A program made the translations under genes and the position numbers. Below, piece by piece: positions 7,459 through 15,023 of a stretch of 26,026 nucleotides of DNA. Under the pieces are notes generated by a model. That model was not told the DNA's origin, searched no databases, and saw only the letters and a program-made list of their open reading frames with translations. Position 1 is the first letter of the stretch, and each line of letters starts with the position of its first letter. The DNA is taken from positions 1 to 26,026 of IMG/VR virus record IMGVR_UViG_3300035704_000156, one strand, 5' to 3'. This DNA comes from a virus.

Positions 7459-7758
7459 CTACAGCAACCCAGGATGGTGCTCTGCTGGCCTAGCCATGCG
7501 ATAGCGCCATCGCGCTTGGTTGCCCTCAGCACTGGACTTCTGTGCATGACAAGGCGTGGTGTGTATGAGGCCGAGGTTCTCTAGGGAGTGGTCATCACCC
7601 CTCCGCTTGTGGTCTACCTGGCTACACCCAGGCACAGCACCACCACACCCGCACCACCAGCACACATCACCATCACGCTTGCGTACCTGGGCACACAGCT
7701 GAGGCCAGTTATCAGGCAGCCTGGCTGAGCGTGTGCTACCTACCCAATTGCCTGGCAT
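7459..7758 (-). CDS. HNH endonuclease
   Basis: The 99-aa product has the HNH/zinc pattern: CWWCGCGG (about residues 33-40), the catalytic SQVDHKRRGDDHSLENLGLIHTTPCHAQKS block with its DH, Asn and final C..H (about 46-76). HNH proteins next to terS assist cos cleavage in several phages (HK97 gp74 is the studied case). An AGGAGG ribosome site lies just upstream of ATG 7758. The gene reads toward terS in the same direction, supporting that role. A homing-type activity is the alternative. Confidence 0.9.
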   Translation of the reverse strand: MPGNWVGSTRSARLPDNWPQLCAQVRKRDGDVCWWCGCGGAVPGCSQVDHKRRGDDHSLENLGLIHTTPCHAQKSSAEGNQARWRYRMARPAEHHPGLL

Positions 7759-7766
7759 AGGGCCTC

Positions 7767-7982
7767 CTATGGAGTATTGGCATCCTCTGCCCTGCTACCC
7801 TGATAGCCCGAGAAATGACCAACCGCATTCGCATAGCAGGAGATTATGCCTACCCACATTACCGAATCGTGCCACCATAGAACGGTAGGGACAGTAAGCA
7901 ATACCCAAGCGTATGCGCCCGTAGCATGTAGCCGTCTGTAGAAAGTGGGGGTGAGTCGAGGGCTAGCCTGGGATTTCTTCAT
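7767..7982 (-). CDS. Small membrane protein (71 aa)
   Basis: The 71-aa protein has two probable hydrophobic segments (AYAWVLLTVPTVLWW, about residues 23-37, and VMWVGIISCYANAVGHF, about 41-57) and a basic N-terminus (KKSQASPRLTPTFYRRL). Its start lies inside the previous gene by 20 bases, suggesting coupled translation; no clear ribosome site is visible. It is the last of three consecutive membrane proteins. A holin or a superinfection factor is possible, but no lysin lies beside it, so no role is assigned. Confidence 0.72.
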   Translation of the reverse strand: MKKSQASPRLTPTFYRRLHATGAYAWVLLTVPTVLWWHDSVMWVGIISCYANAVGHFSGYQGSRAEDANTP

Positions 7983-8163
7983 TGGGCTTCGACATGGTCG
8001 GCACCCTACGCCATTCGATGATAAATCGAACGAGCACGACCGCGAATAAAAGACCGCCCACTAGGGCGGCCATCTTTGGGGCTGTTCTCTGCTTAGGAGC
8101 AGGTTGAGCTATTGCCTGCAACTGATCGAGAAATTCTCTGAGCAAATCTCGTATATCATCCAT
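7963..8163 (-). CDS. Small single-pass membrane protein (66 aa)
   Basis: The start is ATG 8163, with GAGAGG 7 bases upstream, rather than an in-frame ATG at 8268 inside the previous gene. The product has an acidic helical N-terminus (DDIRDLLREFLDQLQAIAQ), a basic patch (PKQRTAPK), one membrane segment (MAALVGGLLFAVVLVRFII) and a short charged tail. This plan, helix then transmembrane segment, recalls holin accessory or spanin-like proteins, but no lipobox is present. It overlaps both neighbours. Confidence 0.75.
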   Translation of the reverse strand: MDDIRDLLREFLDQLQAIAQPAPKQRTAPKMAALVGGLLFAVVLVRFIIEWRRVPTMSKPNEEIPG

Positions 8164-8527
8164 CAGGTAGCCTCTCTGGTATAGATGGCTCTTCATGACG
8201 AAATCGCCACAAACCCCGGTAAGCGAGCACCACACCCACCACAGATAAAACCAGCCTGTATGAGGCAATGTTGCCGAGATTCTCGACTTCTGTGCCGATA
8301 ATCACAACGGCGAAAATTGCCAGAGCCATATACCGATCTCGCTGCCCTCCATGCGGCACAGAACGAGCCCAGGCGGTACCGAGGGCAACCATCATGCCGA
8401 GAGCGGCGAAAATCGTTGCGAGGCGCACAGTGTCGAAAATTACGAGATACCAAGTACCGAACGGCAAGTGCGGGCCATCTGGGCTACAAAATATCGGATT
8501 ACAGCCACCCCGAACTAGATCACCCAT
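8156..8527 (-). CDS. Membrane protein with three predicted transmembrane segments (123 aa)
   Basis: The 123-aa protein shows three hydrophobic stretches (about residues 24-50 WYLVIFDTVRLATIFAALGMMVALG, 65-82 YMALAIFAVVIIGTEV, 90-107 RLVLSVVGVVLAYRG) and a charged C-terminus. Near-perfect AGGAGG lies 9 bases before ATG 8527. It heads the leftward operon that leads to the HNH gene and terS, driven by the bidirectional region 8528-8611. No family recognised; holin-like size and topology are possible. Confidence 0.78.
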   Translation of the reverse strand: MGDLVRGGCNPIFCSPDGPHLPFGTWYLVIFDTVRLATIFAALGMMVALGTAWARSVPHGGQRDRYMALAIFAVVIIGTEVENLGNIASYRLVLSVVGVVLAYRGLWRFRHEEPSIPERLPDG

Positions 8528-8542
8528 ATGGCGTAACCTCCT

Positions 8543-8590
8543 GGGGTAACGCTAGGATGGTAGGATCCGATATAGTGAGTGTCAGGCACA
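8543..8590 (+). promoter_or_regulatory. Conserved phage promoter, rightward; overlaps a leftward promoter
   Basis: The block TAACGCT..GATG.TAGGATCCGATATAGT is repeated at 12246-12280. TATAGT at 8571-8576 is a good -10. No TTGACA precedes it; the conserved TAACGCT lies where a -35 should be, suggesting an activator or altered sigma contact. On the minus strand CTGACA (8585-8580), a 17-base spacer and TACCAT (8562-8557) form a normal leftward promoter for the membrane-protein operon. The two promoters overlap and probably compete. Confidence 0.6.
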
Positions 8591-8611
8591 CAGCAACTAA
8601 GGAGCCGGGAA

Positions 8612-9487
8612 ATGATCGACACCTACATCACCAGCACAAATCTCTACCTCGGCACCTGCAAGCCATGTGACCGGCCCTACCGGATCGACCTAGGCGAGCG
8701 GGCAGTCCAGCAGTACCAGCAGGTTGCCTGCCCCGGATGCGGCAACGCGATGAACGTCGAGCGCCTAGCCTCTGTGTTCACCGAGGAGAGCTGTGACCCG
8801 CGGTGCATGGGCGCTACCGGCCCAAGCTGCCAGTGTGCATGCGGTGGCGAGAACCACGGAGCTGCATGGGGCAAGACCGCCACTACCTACGAGCTGGAGT
8901 CGGCTGTAGCTGCGCTGCGCGCTCGTCAGGACCGCCTAGCCAAGCAGCGGGAAGCCCGGCGGGCACAGAAAGAAACTCGGCAGGCGAATTTGTTTGCAGA
9001 GTGGACGGCCGAGGGCAACCAAGATGTTGTTGATTACCTGCTCAACGGCAGCGACTTCGGCAACTTCCTCTTCGACATGTTCGAGATTGTGTCTAGCCAG
9101 AAGCCTCTTACTGTCAACCAAACTGCGGCCGTGCGCCGAATCATGGAGCAAGAAGCCAAGCGTGCAGCCAAGCAGGCGGCCTACGAAGCCACCAAGACGG
9201 CAGCGCCGTCGGGCAAGGGTATTACGATCGAGGGCACGGTCATCAGCGTCAAAGACCAGCCCGGCTACGCTTACAACACCGTTGACTGGAAAATGACCGT
9301 TGAGTGTGACGGCTACCGGGTATGGGGCAGCGTGCCTAGTGCGTTGATCGGCAACATCATCACCGCGGGCTGCTATGACGCGCTCAAGGGCCAGCGTGTC
9401 CGCTTCGTAGCGAACGTAGAGCCAAGTAGGAACGGTGACGCTAGTTTCGCCATCTACAAGAGGCCCAAGCAGGCAGAGAAGCTGTAA
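8612..9487 (+). CDS. Zinc-binding protein with C-terminal OB-like domain (291 aa)
   Basis: Start at ATG 8612 is supported by AAGGAG 7 bases upstream. The N-terminal third has cysteine pairs CKPC and CPGC (about residues 16-43) forming a probable zinc ribbon, then a Cys-rich CDPRCMGATGPSCQCACGG block resembling a Zn-binding ring seen in phage regulatory or ADP-ribosyl-type proteins. A long charged coiled-coil (about 95-135) follows. The C-terminal 80 residues (IEGTVISVKDQPGYAYNT through VWGSVP and GQRVRFVANVEPS) look like an OB-type nucleic acid-binding fold. A single-strand DNA or RNA-binding role is plausible. First gene of the rightward operon. Confidence 0.82.
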   Translation: MIDTYITSTNLYLGTCKPCDRPYRIDLGERAVQQYQQVACPGCGNAMNVERLASVFTEESCDPRCMGATGPSCQCACGGENHGAAWGKTATTYELESAVAALRARQDRLAKQREARRAQKETRQANLFAEWTAEGNQDVVDYLLNGSDFGNFLFDMFEIVSSQKPLTVNQTAAVRRIMEQEAKRAAKQAAYEATKTAAPSGKGITIEGTVISVKDQPGYAYNTVDWKMTVECDGYRVWGSVPSALIGNIITAGCYDALKGQRVRFVANVEPSRNGDASFAIYKRPKQAEKL

Positions 9488-9541
9488 CGAAGCTTGCCTG
9501 GCACCCGATATACCGGGTGTCAGGCAGGAACGAATCGAGGG
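9486..9541 (+). repeat. Intergenic promoter/hairpin repeat, copy 1
   Basis: Starting at the stop codon of the upstream gene, the block TAACGAAG...GCCTGGCACCCGATATACC...GGGTGTCAGGCAGGAACGAA...CGA is nearly identical to the block at 9708. It contains a 13-base-pair hairpin (TGCCTGGCACCCG against CGGGTGTCAGGCA, one G-T pair) around ATATAC. CCGATATA and GTGTCAGGCA also occur in the promoter at 8543. Confidence 0.8.
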
Positions 9542-9551
9542 AGTCACCGAG

Positions 9552-9710
9552 ATGCTAAATCCAAGCAACTACCGCCCCAACCGCTGCGAGGGAAGCAGCA
9601 ACTACCCGCGCAATGACGCTAACCGCACCGAGGGGACCGGGGTTTGCTCCACCTGCGAGAAGCCCCAGTTGCTCACCAAAACGGGCCTAGTAAAAGCTCA
9701 CGACAAGTAA
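9552..9710 (+). CDS. Small zinc-finger-like protein (52 aa)
   Basis: The 52-aa protein starts at ATG 9552 with GGGAG 8 bases upstream. Its C-terminal half CSTCEKPQLLTKTGLVKAH has the CxxC...H spacing of a small zinc knuckle common in actinobacteriophages. The N-terminal half is Asn/Arg-rich and probably flexible. It lies between two copies of the same promoter/hairpin repeat, so it may form its own transcription unit. Function unknown. Confidence 0.75.
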   Translation: MLNPSNYRPNRCEGSSNYPRNDANRTEGTGVCSTCEKPQLLTKTGLVKAHDK

Positions 9711-9763
9711 CGAAGACAGCCTGGCACCCGATATACCGGGTGTCAGGCAGGAACGAACCGAAG
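9708..9763 (+). repeat. Intergenic promoter/hairpin repeat, copy 2
   Basis: Second copy of the 9486 element, again beginning at a TAA stop codon and ending at the next gene's ribosome site. The hairpin core (9719-9751) is base-for-base identical to copy 1; differences are three bases after TAACGAAG and within the spacer to the ribosome site. Conservation in non-coding sequence implies a function in transcription or RNA processing. Confidence 0.8.
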
Positions 9764-9772
9764 GAGAGCATA

Positions 9773-10015
9773 GTGAGTGCAGGCACAATCACCGCCGGGT
9801 ACCCCGTACACCGCGTAGCTACGTACCGGCCATGGGTCAACCAGCACCGGGTGCAGTTCACAGATTATGTAGCCGCGTGTGGCAAAGCCGACACGCTAGC
9901 GGGCAGCAACCCCTTCGGCCAGGCAGGCACCGCGCGCCGTCTTGAACTATGCCCCATCTGCTTCCCAGGCAAGACCTGGGGCGCAAGTTTCCCAGATCCT
10001 CAAGAAATCAAGTAA
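9773..10015 (+). CDS. Small zinc-ribbon-like protein (80 aa)
   Basis: Start is GTG 9773, 6 bases after AAGGAG. The 80-aa product has HRVQFTDYVAACGKADTLAG in the middle and CPICFPG near the end, so Cys residues at about 36, 61 and 64 plus histidines could bind one zinc. The pattern resembles small DNA-mimic or regulator-type phage proteins, but I recognise no family. It follows the second promoter/hairpin repeat. Confidence 0.72.
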   Translation: MSAGTITAGYPVHRVATYRPWVNQHRVQFTDYVAACGKADTLAGSNPFGQAGTARRLELCPICFPGKTWGASFPDPQEIK

Positions 10016-10046
10016 CACTCCAAACCCAGCGAACGATATAAGGGAT

Positions 10047-10178
10047 ATGAACGACATCAGAATCGCCCAGGCCCGCAACATCCGCCAAGTGCAGTTCGAT
10101 TACCTAGGTTCCGCGATCGGCCTCTGTGCACTAGCTCTGCTCACCGCGATCACGCTGTACCTGCTAACGCTGGTCTGA
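10047..10178 (+). CDS. Small single-pass membrane protein (43 aa)
   Basis: The 43-aa product begins MNDIRIAQARNIRQVQFDY and ends with one hydrophobic helix (about residues 21-42, LGSAIGLCALALLTAITLYLLTLV). GATATAAGG lies immediately upstream, matching the GATATA core of the neighbouring promoters, with TATAAG placed for a near-leaderless start. It is the last gene of the rightward group and overlaps the end of the convergent epimerase gene by about 29 bases. Function unknown. Confidence 0.65.
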   Translation: MNDIRIAQARNIRQVQFDYLGSAIGLCALALLTAITLYLLTLV

Positions 10179-11049
10179 GGGCCTCCTCAAGGCTCACCTG
10201 AGGCACCCAGACCTTGTGCAACTCGGTTGGATCGCCAACGCGGTAGCGGACACCCTGGGGCTTGTCTAGATGGTGTTGGAGAGCTGGCCGGTATCCGGCA
10301 GCCGAGGTAACCAGTCCGGCCAGCTCGTTGAAGCTCGTAGGTACGCCCGTGCACAGGTTGAGCGGGCCAGGATAATCTTGATCGATAGCAGCCATGGTCG
10401 CCGCGATGACATCACTCATATGAATGAAATCACGAACCTGGGCGCCGTCACCCCAGACATCGAACGGATCCGCCCGGCGCCTCGCGCGCTCGATGAAGGC
10501 CCCAACGGGGTAGCTCGCATCTTGGTCATCCGCCCAACCGCTAAACGGTCGGAAGACGTGCACTCTGAGGCCCTCAGCCGCAGCCTCCTGGGCGAGACGT
10601 TCGCCGACGAGCTTGGCCCAACCGTAGGTGAAATCCGCGGGCTCAGGCCAGCTCAGGCTGATATCAACTTCACATAACCGGTAACCTGCCCACTCGGCAT
10701 CTTGCATGGTTATCGGGTATGCGGCTGAGCTTGACCAGTAAACAATATGGGCTGGCCGAGTGCGTAGAGCCCACTCGAACATAGCGCCATCCAACTGCAC
10801 GTTATAAGCGCCGATGTACGCCGCGCGGTTCTCGATATCGAGTCGGCCACCTACGTGCGCAGCGCAATGCACAACGAGATCATAAGATGGCGTATTCAGG
10901 TCTACGAAAAAATCACGCGCATCATACCGGGATTGTACATTAGGAGATTTAACATCTATGGGTGTGACTTCCCAACCACTATCAAACAAGTATTTCGAGA
11001 AATGGCGCCCGATCAGCCCGGCTGATCCCGTGACGAGAGCTGTCTTCAT
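10150..11049 (-). CDS. NAD-dependent sugar epimerase/dehydratase (extended SDR)
   Basis: A start at ATG 11049 is chosen because it overlaps the previous stop as ATGA and opens directly with the Rossmann strand; the 299-aa length fits the family. TGSAGLIG (about residues 7-14) is the GxxGxxG dinucleotide motif, and YGWAK (about 150-154) supplies the catalytic Tyr-Lys of extended short-chain dehydrogenases, with WSSSAAYP giving the Ser. These enzymes epimerise or dehydrate nucleotide sugars such as GDP- or UDP-hexoses. It is the last gene of a leftward set with a methyltransferase and a glycosyltransferase, which together suggests making and attaching a modified sugar to virion or DNA. Substrate cannot be read from sequence. 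Confidence 0.9.
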   Translation of the reverse strand: MKTALVTGSAGLIGRHFSKYLFDSGWEVTPIDVKSPNVQSRYDARDFFVDLNTPSYDLVVHCAAHVGGRLDIENRAAYIGAYNVQLDGAMFEWALRTRPAHIVYWSSSAAYPITMQDAEWAGYRLCEVDISLSWPEPADFTYGWAKLVGERLAQEAAAEGLRVHVFRPFSGWADDQDASYPVGAFIERARRRADPFDVWGDGAQVRDFIHMSDVIAATMAAIDQDYPGPLNLCTGVPTSFNELAGLVTSAAGYRPALQHHLDKPQGVRYRVGDPTELHKVWVPQVSLEEALRPALAGTA

Positions 11050-11624
11050 ACGTACCGGCTCCGTCCGACGATAATTTGGCACCAATCAAGGGATTCATGT
11101 CTCATCACTTCGCAGTGCCATGAGAACATATCGGCGTATCCGGGCATGTCCCAGCCCCAGGCGTGTTCGGCCGCATGGTGCTCTGGAGTCTCGCTGTGTG
11201 GTGAGGAGGCCACTATGTATCGGCAGTGTCGGGCCACCCAGCCCACCACGCCGTGAGGGTCGGCAACATGCTCTAGCGTTTCGGTCATCACCGCTAGCTC
11301 ACCCCAACGGATATCCGCGCCTGGGTAGAGCACATCTCTGGCCTCAGCTGTCACCCCCCGCTCAACCCAACCAGCTACATTTGAGGGCTGAAAATCATAA
11401 CCCCAAGCATCGATACCGCCCAGCAAAGAAAGCAGGCCGCCATCTCCGCAACCGAGGTCAACTACTGAGCTGGGCACCAGAGAGCGAATGAGATAAGCAA
11501 CGCGCGAAAGCCTACCGCTGTGCATTTGCTGTTCTAGATGCGGTGCTCGTTCCCGATCGGCATGGAATACCTGAGTGGACACATAAGGGACGGTGCCCTC
11601 CTCGAAGAAGCGGTACTCAGCCAT
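11046..11624 (-). CDS. SAM-dependent methyltransferase (class I)
   Basis: The 192-aa protein has motif I VVDLGCGDGGLLSL (about residues 54-67) for binding S-adenosylmethionine, the acidic strand end WGYDFQP (about 73-79), and motif IV/post-I region AVMTETLEHVADP (about 112-124), typical of methyltransferase type 11/23 family proteins acting on small molecules or sugars. It overlaps the glycosyltransferase upstream by 8 bases and the epimerase downstream by ATGA. Context suggests methylation of a sugar; DNA methylation is unlikely because no DPPY/NPPY motif is seen. Confidence 0.88.
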   Translation of the reverse strand: MAEYRFFEEGTVPYVSTQVFHADRERAPHLEQQMHSGRLSRVAYLIRSLVPSSVVDLGCGDGGLLSLLGGIDAWGYDFQPSNVAGWVERGVTAEARDVLYPGADIRWGELAVMTETLEHVADPHGVVGWVARHCRYIVASSPHSETPEHHAAEHAWGWDMPGYADMFSWHCEVMRHESLDWCQIIVGRSRYV

Positions 11625-12237
11625 CTATAGCCTTCCGGGCCATGAGAAAATTTCTGGTCTCATTCTGTGTGCCGCGGTACCGCTCTGTGGGGTGCCACAG
11701 GTGCCAGGCAACTCCAGCATGATGGATGGGAGGGCCGATAGTCTTGGCGACCGTGGCGTACCACGCATTATCTTCAAATCCCCAGCCGGTAAAGCGTTCA
11801 TCCATTCCGCCAGCTTCGAGCCAGGCGCTAGCGCGCATGACCATCACTCCACCCTGAGCACTCGGTATCGAGTGCTCGATCTGCTCAGGGTTCGGCTGCT
11901 GGCCAGCCAGCACACAGGCCGTGCCCGCCTCAGAGAGGTAGTTGACGACAGCGAAGGGGTAGTGCAGTCGGCCGTCATAGGCGCGCCGGATGGCGGCAGC
12001 GAGGCCCTGAGAGTCCGGCAGCGTGTCTGCGTCGCAGACCACCACGATCTCTCCCGGATCTGCATGCTTGACCCCTAGATTCCGGCTGGCCGCCCGGTTG
12101 AAGGGCTCGTGGCCCGAGTCCGCCAGCACCATCGGAGAGCCCGGCAGCAGATGTCTGAGGGCTATGCAAACCGCGGTGCAGGTCAAGACACGGTGGCCAT
12201 CGTCGCGCCACGGCACCACAACGAGAGGCAAAGTCAC
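11617..12237 (-). CDS. Glycosyltransferase, GT2/galactosyltransferase-like
   Basis: The product carries a GT-A fold signature: VVPWRDDGHR near the start, VVCDADTLPD with the metal-binding DxD (about residues 69-78), and the C-terminal GGMDERFTGWGFEDNAWY (about 143-160), a close match to the galactosyltransferase C-terminal motif G-x-G-W-E-D. The GTG at 12237 is preferred (206 aa) because the longer frame to 12297 would run across the promoter at 12246-12280; no strong ribosome site decides it. It probably transfers a sugar to virion proteins, as seen for glycosylated mycobacteriophage tails; the acceptor is inferred. Confidence 0.88.
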   Translation of the reverse strand: MTLPLVVVPWRDDGHRVLTCTAVCIALRHLLPGSPMVLADSGHEPFNRAASRNLGVKHADPGEIVVVCDADTLPDSQGLAAAIRRAYDGRLHYPFAVVNYLSEAGTACVLAGQQPNPEQIEHSIPSAQGGVMVMRASAWLEAGGMDERFTGWGFEDNAWYATVAKTIGPPIHHAGVAWHLWHPTERYRGTQNETRNFLMARKAIDG

Positions 12238-12245
12238 CCCCAGAT

Positions 12246-12280
12246 GGGTGTAACGCTGAGATGTTAGGACCCGATATAGT
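12246..12280 (+). promoter_or_regulatory. Conserved phage promoter, second copy
   Basis: TAACGCTGAGATGTTAGGACCCGATATAGT repeats the promoter at 8546-8576 with only a few changes; TATAGT at 12275-12280 is the -10. It lies 46 bases upstream of a rightward gene that has its own strong ribosome site. The rightward promoter overlaps the presumed start region of the leftward glycosyltransferase. Confidence 0.62.
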
Positions 12281-12325
12281 AAGGAAGTGGCCCACAACTA
12301 AAATCTTAAACAAAAGGAGATCAGT

Positions 12326-12520
12326 ATGGCGCGTCACAATGAGATTGACTGCCCTAAAGGTTGCGGTCACCCACAAGGTGAACATTACATATCGGGAGAA
12401 ATCAACAGCCGCAGTGAGCAATATGATTGTGCATTCTGCTCTTGTAGTCTACGCCCGAGAAATCTAACTGTTGGCCGAGGTATTAAGTACGTCGAAGGAG
12501 TCGGCTGGGATTACGCGTAA
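12326..12520 (+). CDS. Small zinc-binding protein (64 aa)
   Basis: A strong AAAAGGAGA lies before ATG 12326. The 64-aa protein has CPKGCGH and CAFCSC clusters (about residues 9-15 and 35-40), an arrangement for one zinc ion, with HYISGEINSR between. It is transcribed alone from a copy of the conserved phage promoter and ends at an intrinsic terminator. It is AT-richer than its neighbours. Function is unknown; a host-interaction factor expressed independently is a reasonable inference. Confidence 0.8.
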   Translation: MARHNEIDCPKGCGHPQGEHYISGEINSRSEQYDCAFCSCSLRPRNLTVGRGIKYVEGVGWDYA

Positions 12521-12531
12521 TCGCCAAGGTG

Positions 12532-12548
12532 CCCCGCCGATGGCGGGG
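12532..12548 (+). terminator. Intrinsic terminator, usable on both strands
   Basis: CCCCGCC-GAT-GGCGGGG is a perfect 7-base-pair stem with a 3-base loop followed by TATTCTTGT. It sits 11 bases after the stop of the rightward zinc protein gene and just after the end of the leftward glycosyltransferase gene. Confidence 0.75.
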
Positions 12549-12559
12549 TATTCTTGTAT

Positions 12560-13246
12560 CTACAGCAATTCGCGCAGCTTCGCTATATCGAGATGAAAAT
12601 CGCTCTCCATGTATTCGTAATAAGCTTCGCTATCGGCCTTAATCATCTCACCGCTGTTGACCTCGCGGTACCCGGCATCGTTGAGTGCTTTGCCATTAGC
12701 CGGGTGCATGTGCTCTAGGACGACATTATCCAAGTAGGTGAGCGTGCCAAGGGCCTTGCCCCACTCACACCACACGAGATCAGCACAGAGATGCAGCAAA
12801 CTAGGCGGCACCATATAGCCGAGGGTGGATATGATATCCGAGGTCATCACAACCGCGGTAGCCATCTTCTCACCCTGCAAGAGGTCATTGCCGTAGGCGA
12901 TGCTCGCAGGCGACTTGGCCAAGACCTCGATAAAGCGCGAATCCCAACCAAGGGTGCGGGGTCTGTGGTCATCGCCCATGAATCCCACATACTCGTATTC
13001 CACACCTTGACTTGTGGCTACCGCGTTGAGCGAGCCCACCATACGAAGCCTTGGGCCTACGAGCAGCTGAGCATTGAGCATCCAGGCCATTTGAGTTTGG
13101 TACGTACCTAACTGCGGGTCATCATCGTCAACAACAAAGAGAAGCTGGGAATTGCCAGTGACCGTGGCCATCCACGATGTGTACAAATCACGGGCATTCT
13201 GTGGTCGGCCGCGCGTCGGCACGATCACAAGCAGCTCAGTTGTCAT
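12560..13246 (-). CDS. Glycosyltransferase-like protein (GT-A fold)
   Basis: The 228-aa protein starts with IVPTRGRPQNARDLYTSW (about residues 8-25), the typical opening of family 2 glycosyltransferases, followed by FVVDDDDP (about 36-43) and YVGFMGDDHRPRT (about 86-98), supplying acidic metal-binding residues. The C-terminal half has less similarity but keeps the compact size. It overlaps the upstream small gene by ATGA. It may act in the same surface-sugar pathway as the 11617 enzyme. Substrate unknown. Confidence 0.85.
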   Translation of the reverse strand: MTTELLVIVPTRGRPQNARDLYTSWMATVTGNSQLLFVVDDDDPQLGTYQTQMAWMLNAQLLVGPRLRMVGSLNAVATSQGVEYEYVGFMGDDHRPRTLGWDSRFIEVLAKSPASIAYGNDLLQGEKMATAVVMTSDIISTLGYMVPPSLLHLCADLVWCEWGKALGTLTYLDNVVLEHMHPANGKALNDAGYREVNSGEMIKADSEAYYEYMESDFHLDIAKLRELL

Positions 13247-13515
13247 CTGTGGCCCTTATTTCCCTTGCCATCTCCCGGTTTCTGTTCACTAGGTGCGTGC
13301 CCAGGCCAAGCCCCAGTGGCTCTGTGGTGAAGATTCGCACAGAGCCCGTCTACAACTTTAGGGCCGACATACTTGCTCAAATTAACTCTACAGCGGTTGA
13401 AATCACCGGCCACACCCCATTGAATTTTTGCGGCTCCCTCACCCTCAGCCCAATAGTGCATGAGCCGCTCGGTATCCGCAGCATCTTGAGGTGTTGCTTC
13501 CCGTCCGGCAACCAT
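13243..13515 (-). CDS. Conserved actinobacteriophage-type small protein (90 aa)
   Basis: The 90-aa protein has the recognisable core MHYWAEGEGAAKIQWG, GDFNRCRVNLSKYV and GLCANLHHRATG (about residues 19-68) that I associate with an unassigned small family frequent in mycobacterial phages; the tail is Lys/Gly-rich. Two cysteines could pair or bind metal. GGAGGG precedes ATG 13515. It is translated just before the glycosyltransferase, overlapping it by ATGA. No function is assigned. Confidence 0.8.
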   Translation of the reverse strand: MVAGREATPQDAADTERLMHYWAEGEGAAKIQWGVAGDFNRCRVNLSKYVGPKVVDGLCANLHHRATGAWPGHAPSEQKPGDGKGNKGHR

Positions 13516-13524
13516 GACCCCTCC

Positions 13525-14244
<720 letters not shown>

Positions 14245-14397
14245 CTAGGTTTTCTTCACCGTGTGGAAGACACCGAAGGCCACTGTGACTACAAATAACA
14301 CCACTCCGACGATAGCCAGCCACAGCAGCGCCTTGACAATGAAACCCACAGCGATGAGAATCAGCCACAAAATCAGCAGCGCGATGATAACACCCAT
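14245..14397 (-). CDS. Small membrane protein (50 aa)
   Basis: The frame from ATG 14397 to TAG 14245 encodes a 50-aa protein made almost entirely of two hydrophobic helices (IIALLILWLILIAVGFIV and LWLAIVGVVLFVVTVAFGVF) ending in HTVKKT. Its start overlaps the sortase-like gene's stop as TAATG, which makes it credible despite its size. It may be a holin-like or superinfection-exclusion protein; neither can be shown. Confidence 0.72.
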   Translation of the reverse strand: MGVIIALLILWLILIAVGFIVKALLWLAIVGVVLFVVTVAFGVFHTVKKT

Positions 14398-15023
14398 TAC
14401 CCTACTCCCGGCGGATTAGGCACCAGTGAAGCGAACACAATCAAATCGTCGCCGTAGCCAACGGTCCCACCAACCCAAGCACCTGTGCAGGTAATAGCTC
14501 GGATTTCTGGTATAGAGGTTGGTTGATAGACAACTTGAGTCGGGAAAACAGTCTTAGACCGCTGCAATACCCGGTACACCTGAAAGGTAAGAACCGTACC
14601 ATCTTTAAGCGTAATCGTAATGGTATCGCCGATCTGGAGTTTGCCCAGATCGTAGAAGATACCTTTCTGCTTGGCTCCGTCGATATGGCCGAGGACCACA
14701 GCCGGGCCAGGCTGCCCCGGAATGACACCACTAGAGCATATTTTCTGAGGATCTACGACACAGTAATAACTAGCCTGCTGTGGGTGTTTTACATCCGGGG
14801 CAGCAAGCGACTGATCAGGGTTGAGACCAGTAGGGATCAACGAAGAGTGCGCATTAATCCTAGCTATGTCGATTCGAGCTGGAGCAATCCTCGGCACAGT
14901 AGGAGCCACAGGTGCAGGAGTGGTAGTCGCCGGTATTTTCACGACAGGATGGCCTTGACTAGGTGCTGCACTACACCCAGCCAAGGCCACTGCCGCGACG
15001 GCTAGCGTCGCAATGAATCGCAC
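14397..15023 (-). CDS. Sortase-like lipoprotein (class E/F type)
   Basis: The 208-aa protein begins with a lipoprotein signal (LAVAAVALAGC, lipobox LAGC with Cys17), a Pro/Thr-rich linker, then a sortase fold. VVLGHID has the catalytic His113 and ITCTGAW the catalytic Cys179, in the order and spacing of the family. In class F enzymes the third residue is an Arg before a DN..V segment; here the matching place reads YGDDLIVFA, with Gly191 where Arg is expected. Host sortases join surface proteins to peptidoglycan precursors; no LPXTG-type substrate is visible in this window. Start is GTG 15023 immediately after the preceding stop. Confidence 0.82.
   Translation of the reverse strand: MRFIATLAVAAVALAGCSAAPSQGHPVVKIPATTTPAPVAPTVPRIAPARIDIARINAHSSLIPTGLNPDQSLAAPDVKHPQQASYYCVVDPQKICSSGVIPGQPGPAVVLGHIDGAKQKGIFYDLGKLQIGDTITITLKDGTVLTFQVYRVLQRSKTVFPTQVVYQPTSIPEIRAITCTGAWVGGTVGYGDDLIVFASLVPNPPGVG

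Noticed and set aside
8936-9568. 210-aa leftward open frame opposite the 8612 gene
   Set aside because: Antisense to a well-supported rightward gene with a strong ribosome site; crosses the promoter/hairpin repeat.
10270-10677. 135-aa rightward open frame opposite the epimerase
   Set aside because: Shadow frame; the leftward strand shows Rossmann and YxxxK motifs.
11593-12078. 161-aa rightward open frame opposite the glycosyltransferase
   Set aside because: Shadow of a gene with DxD and GWGFED motifs.
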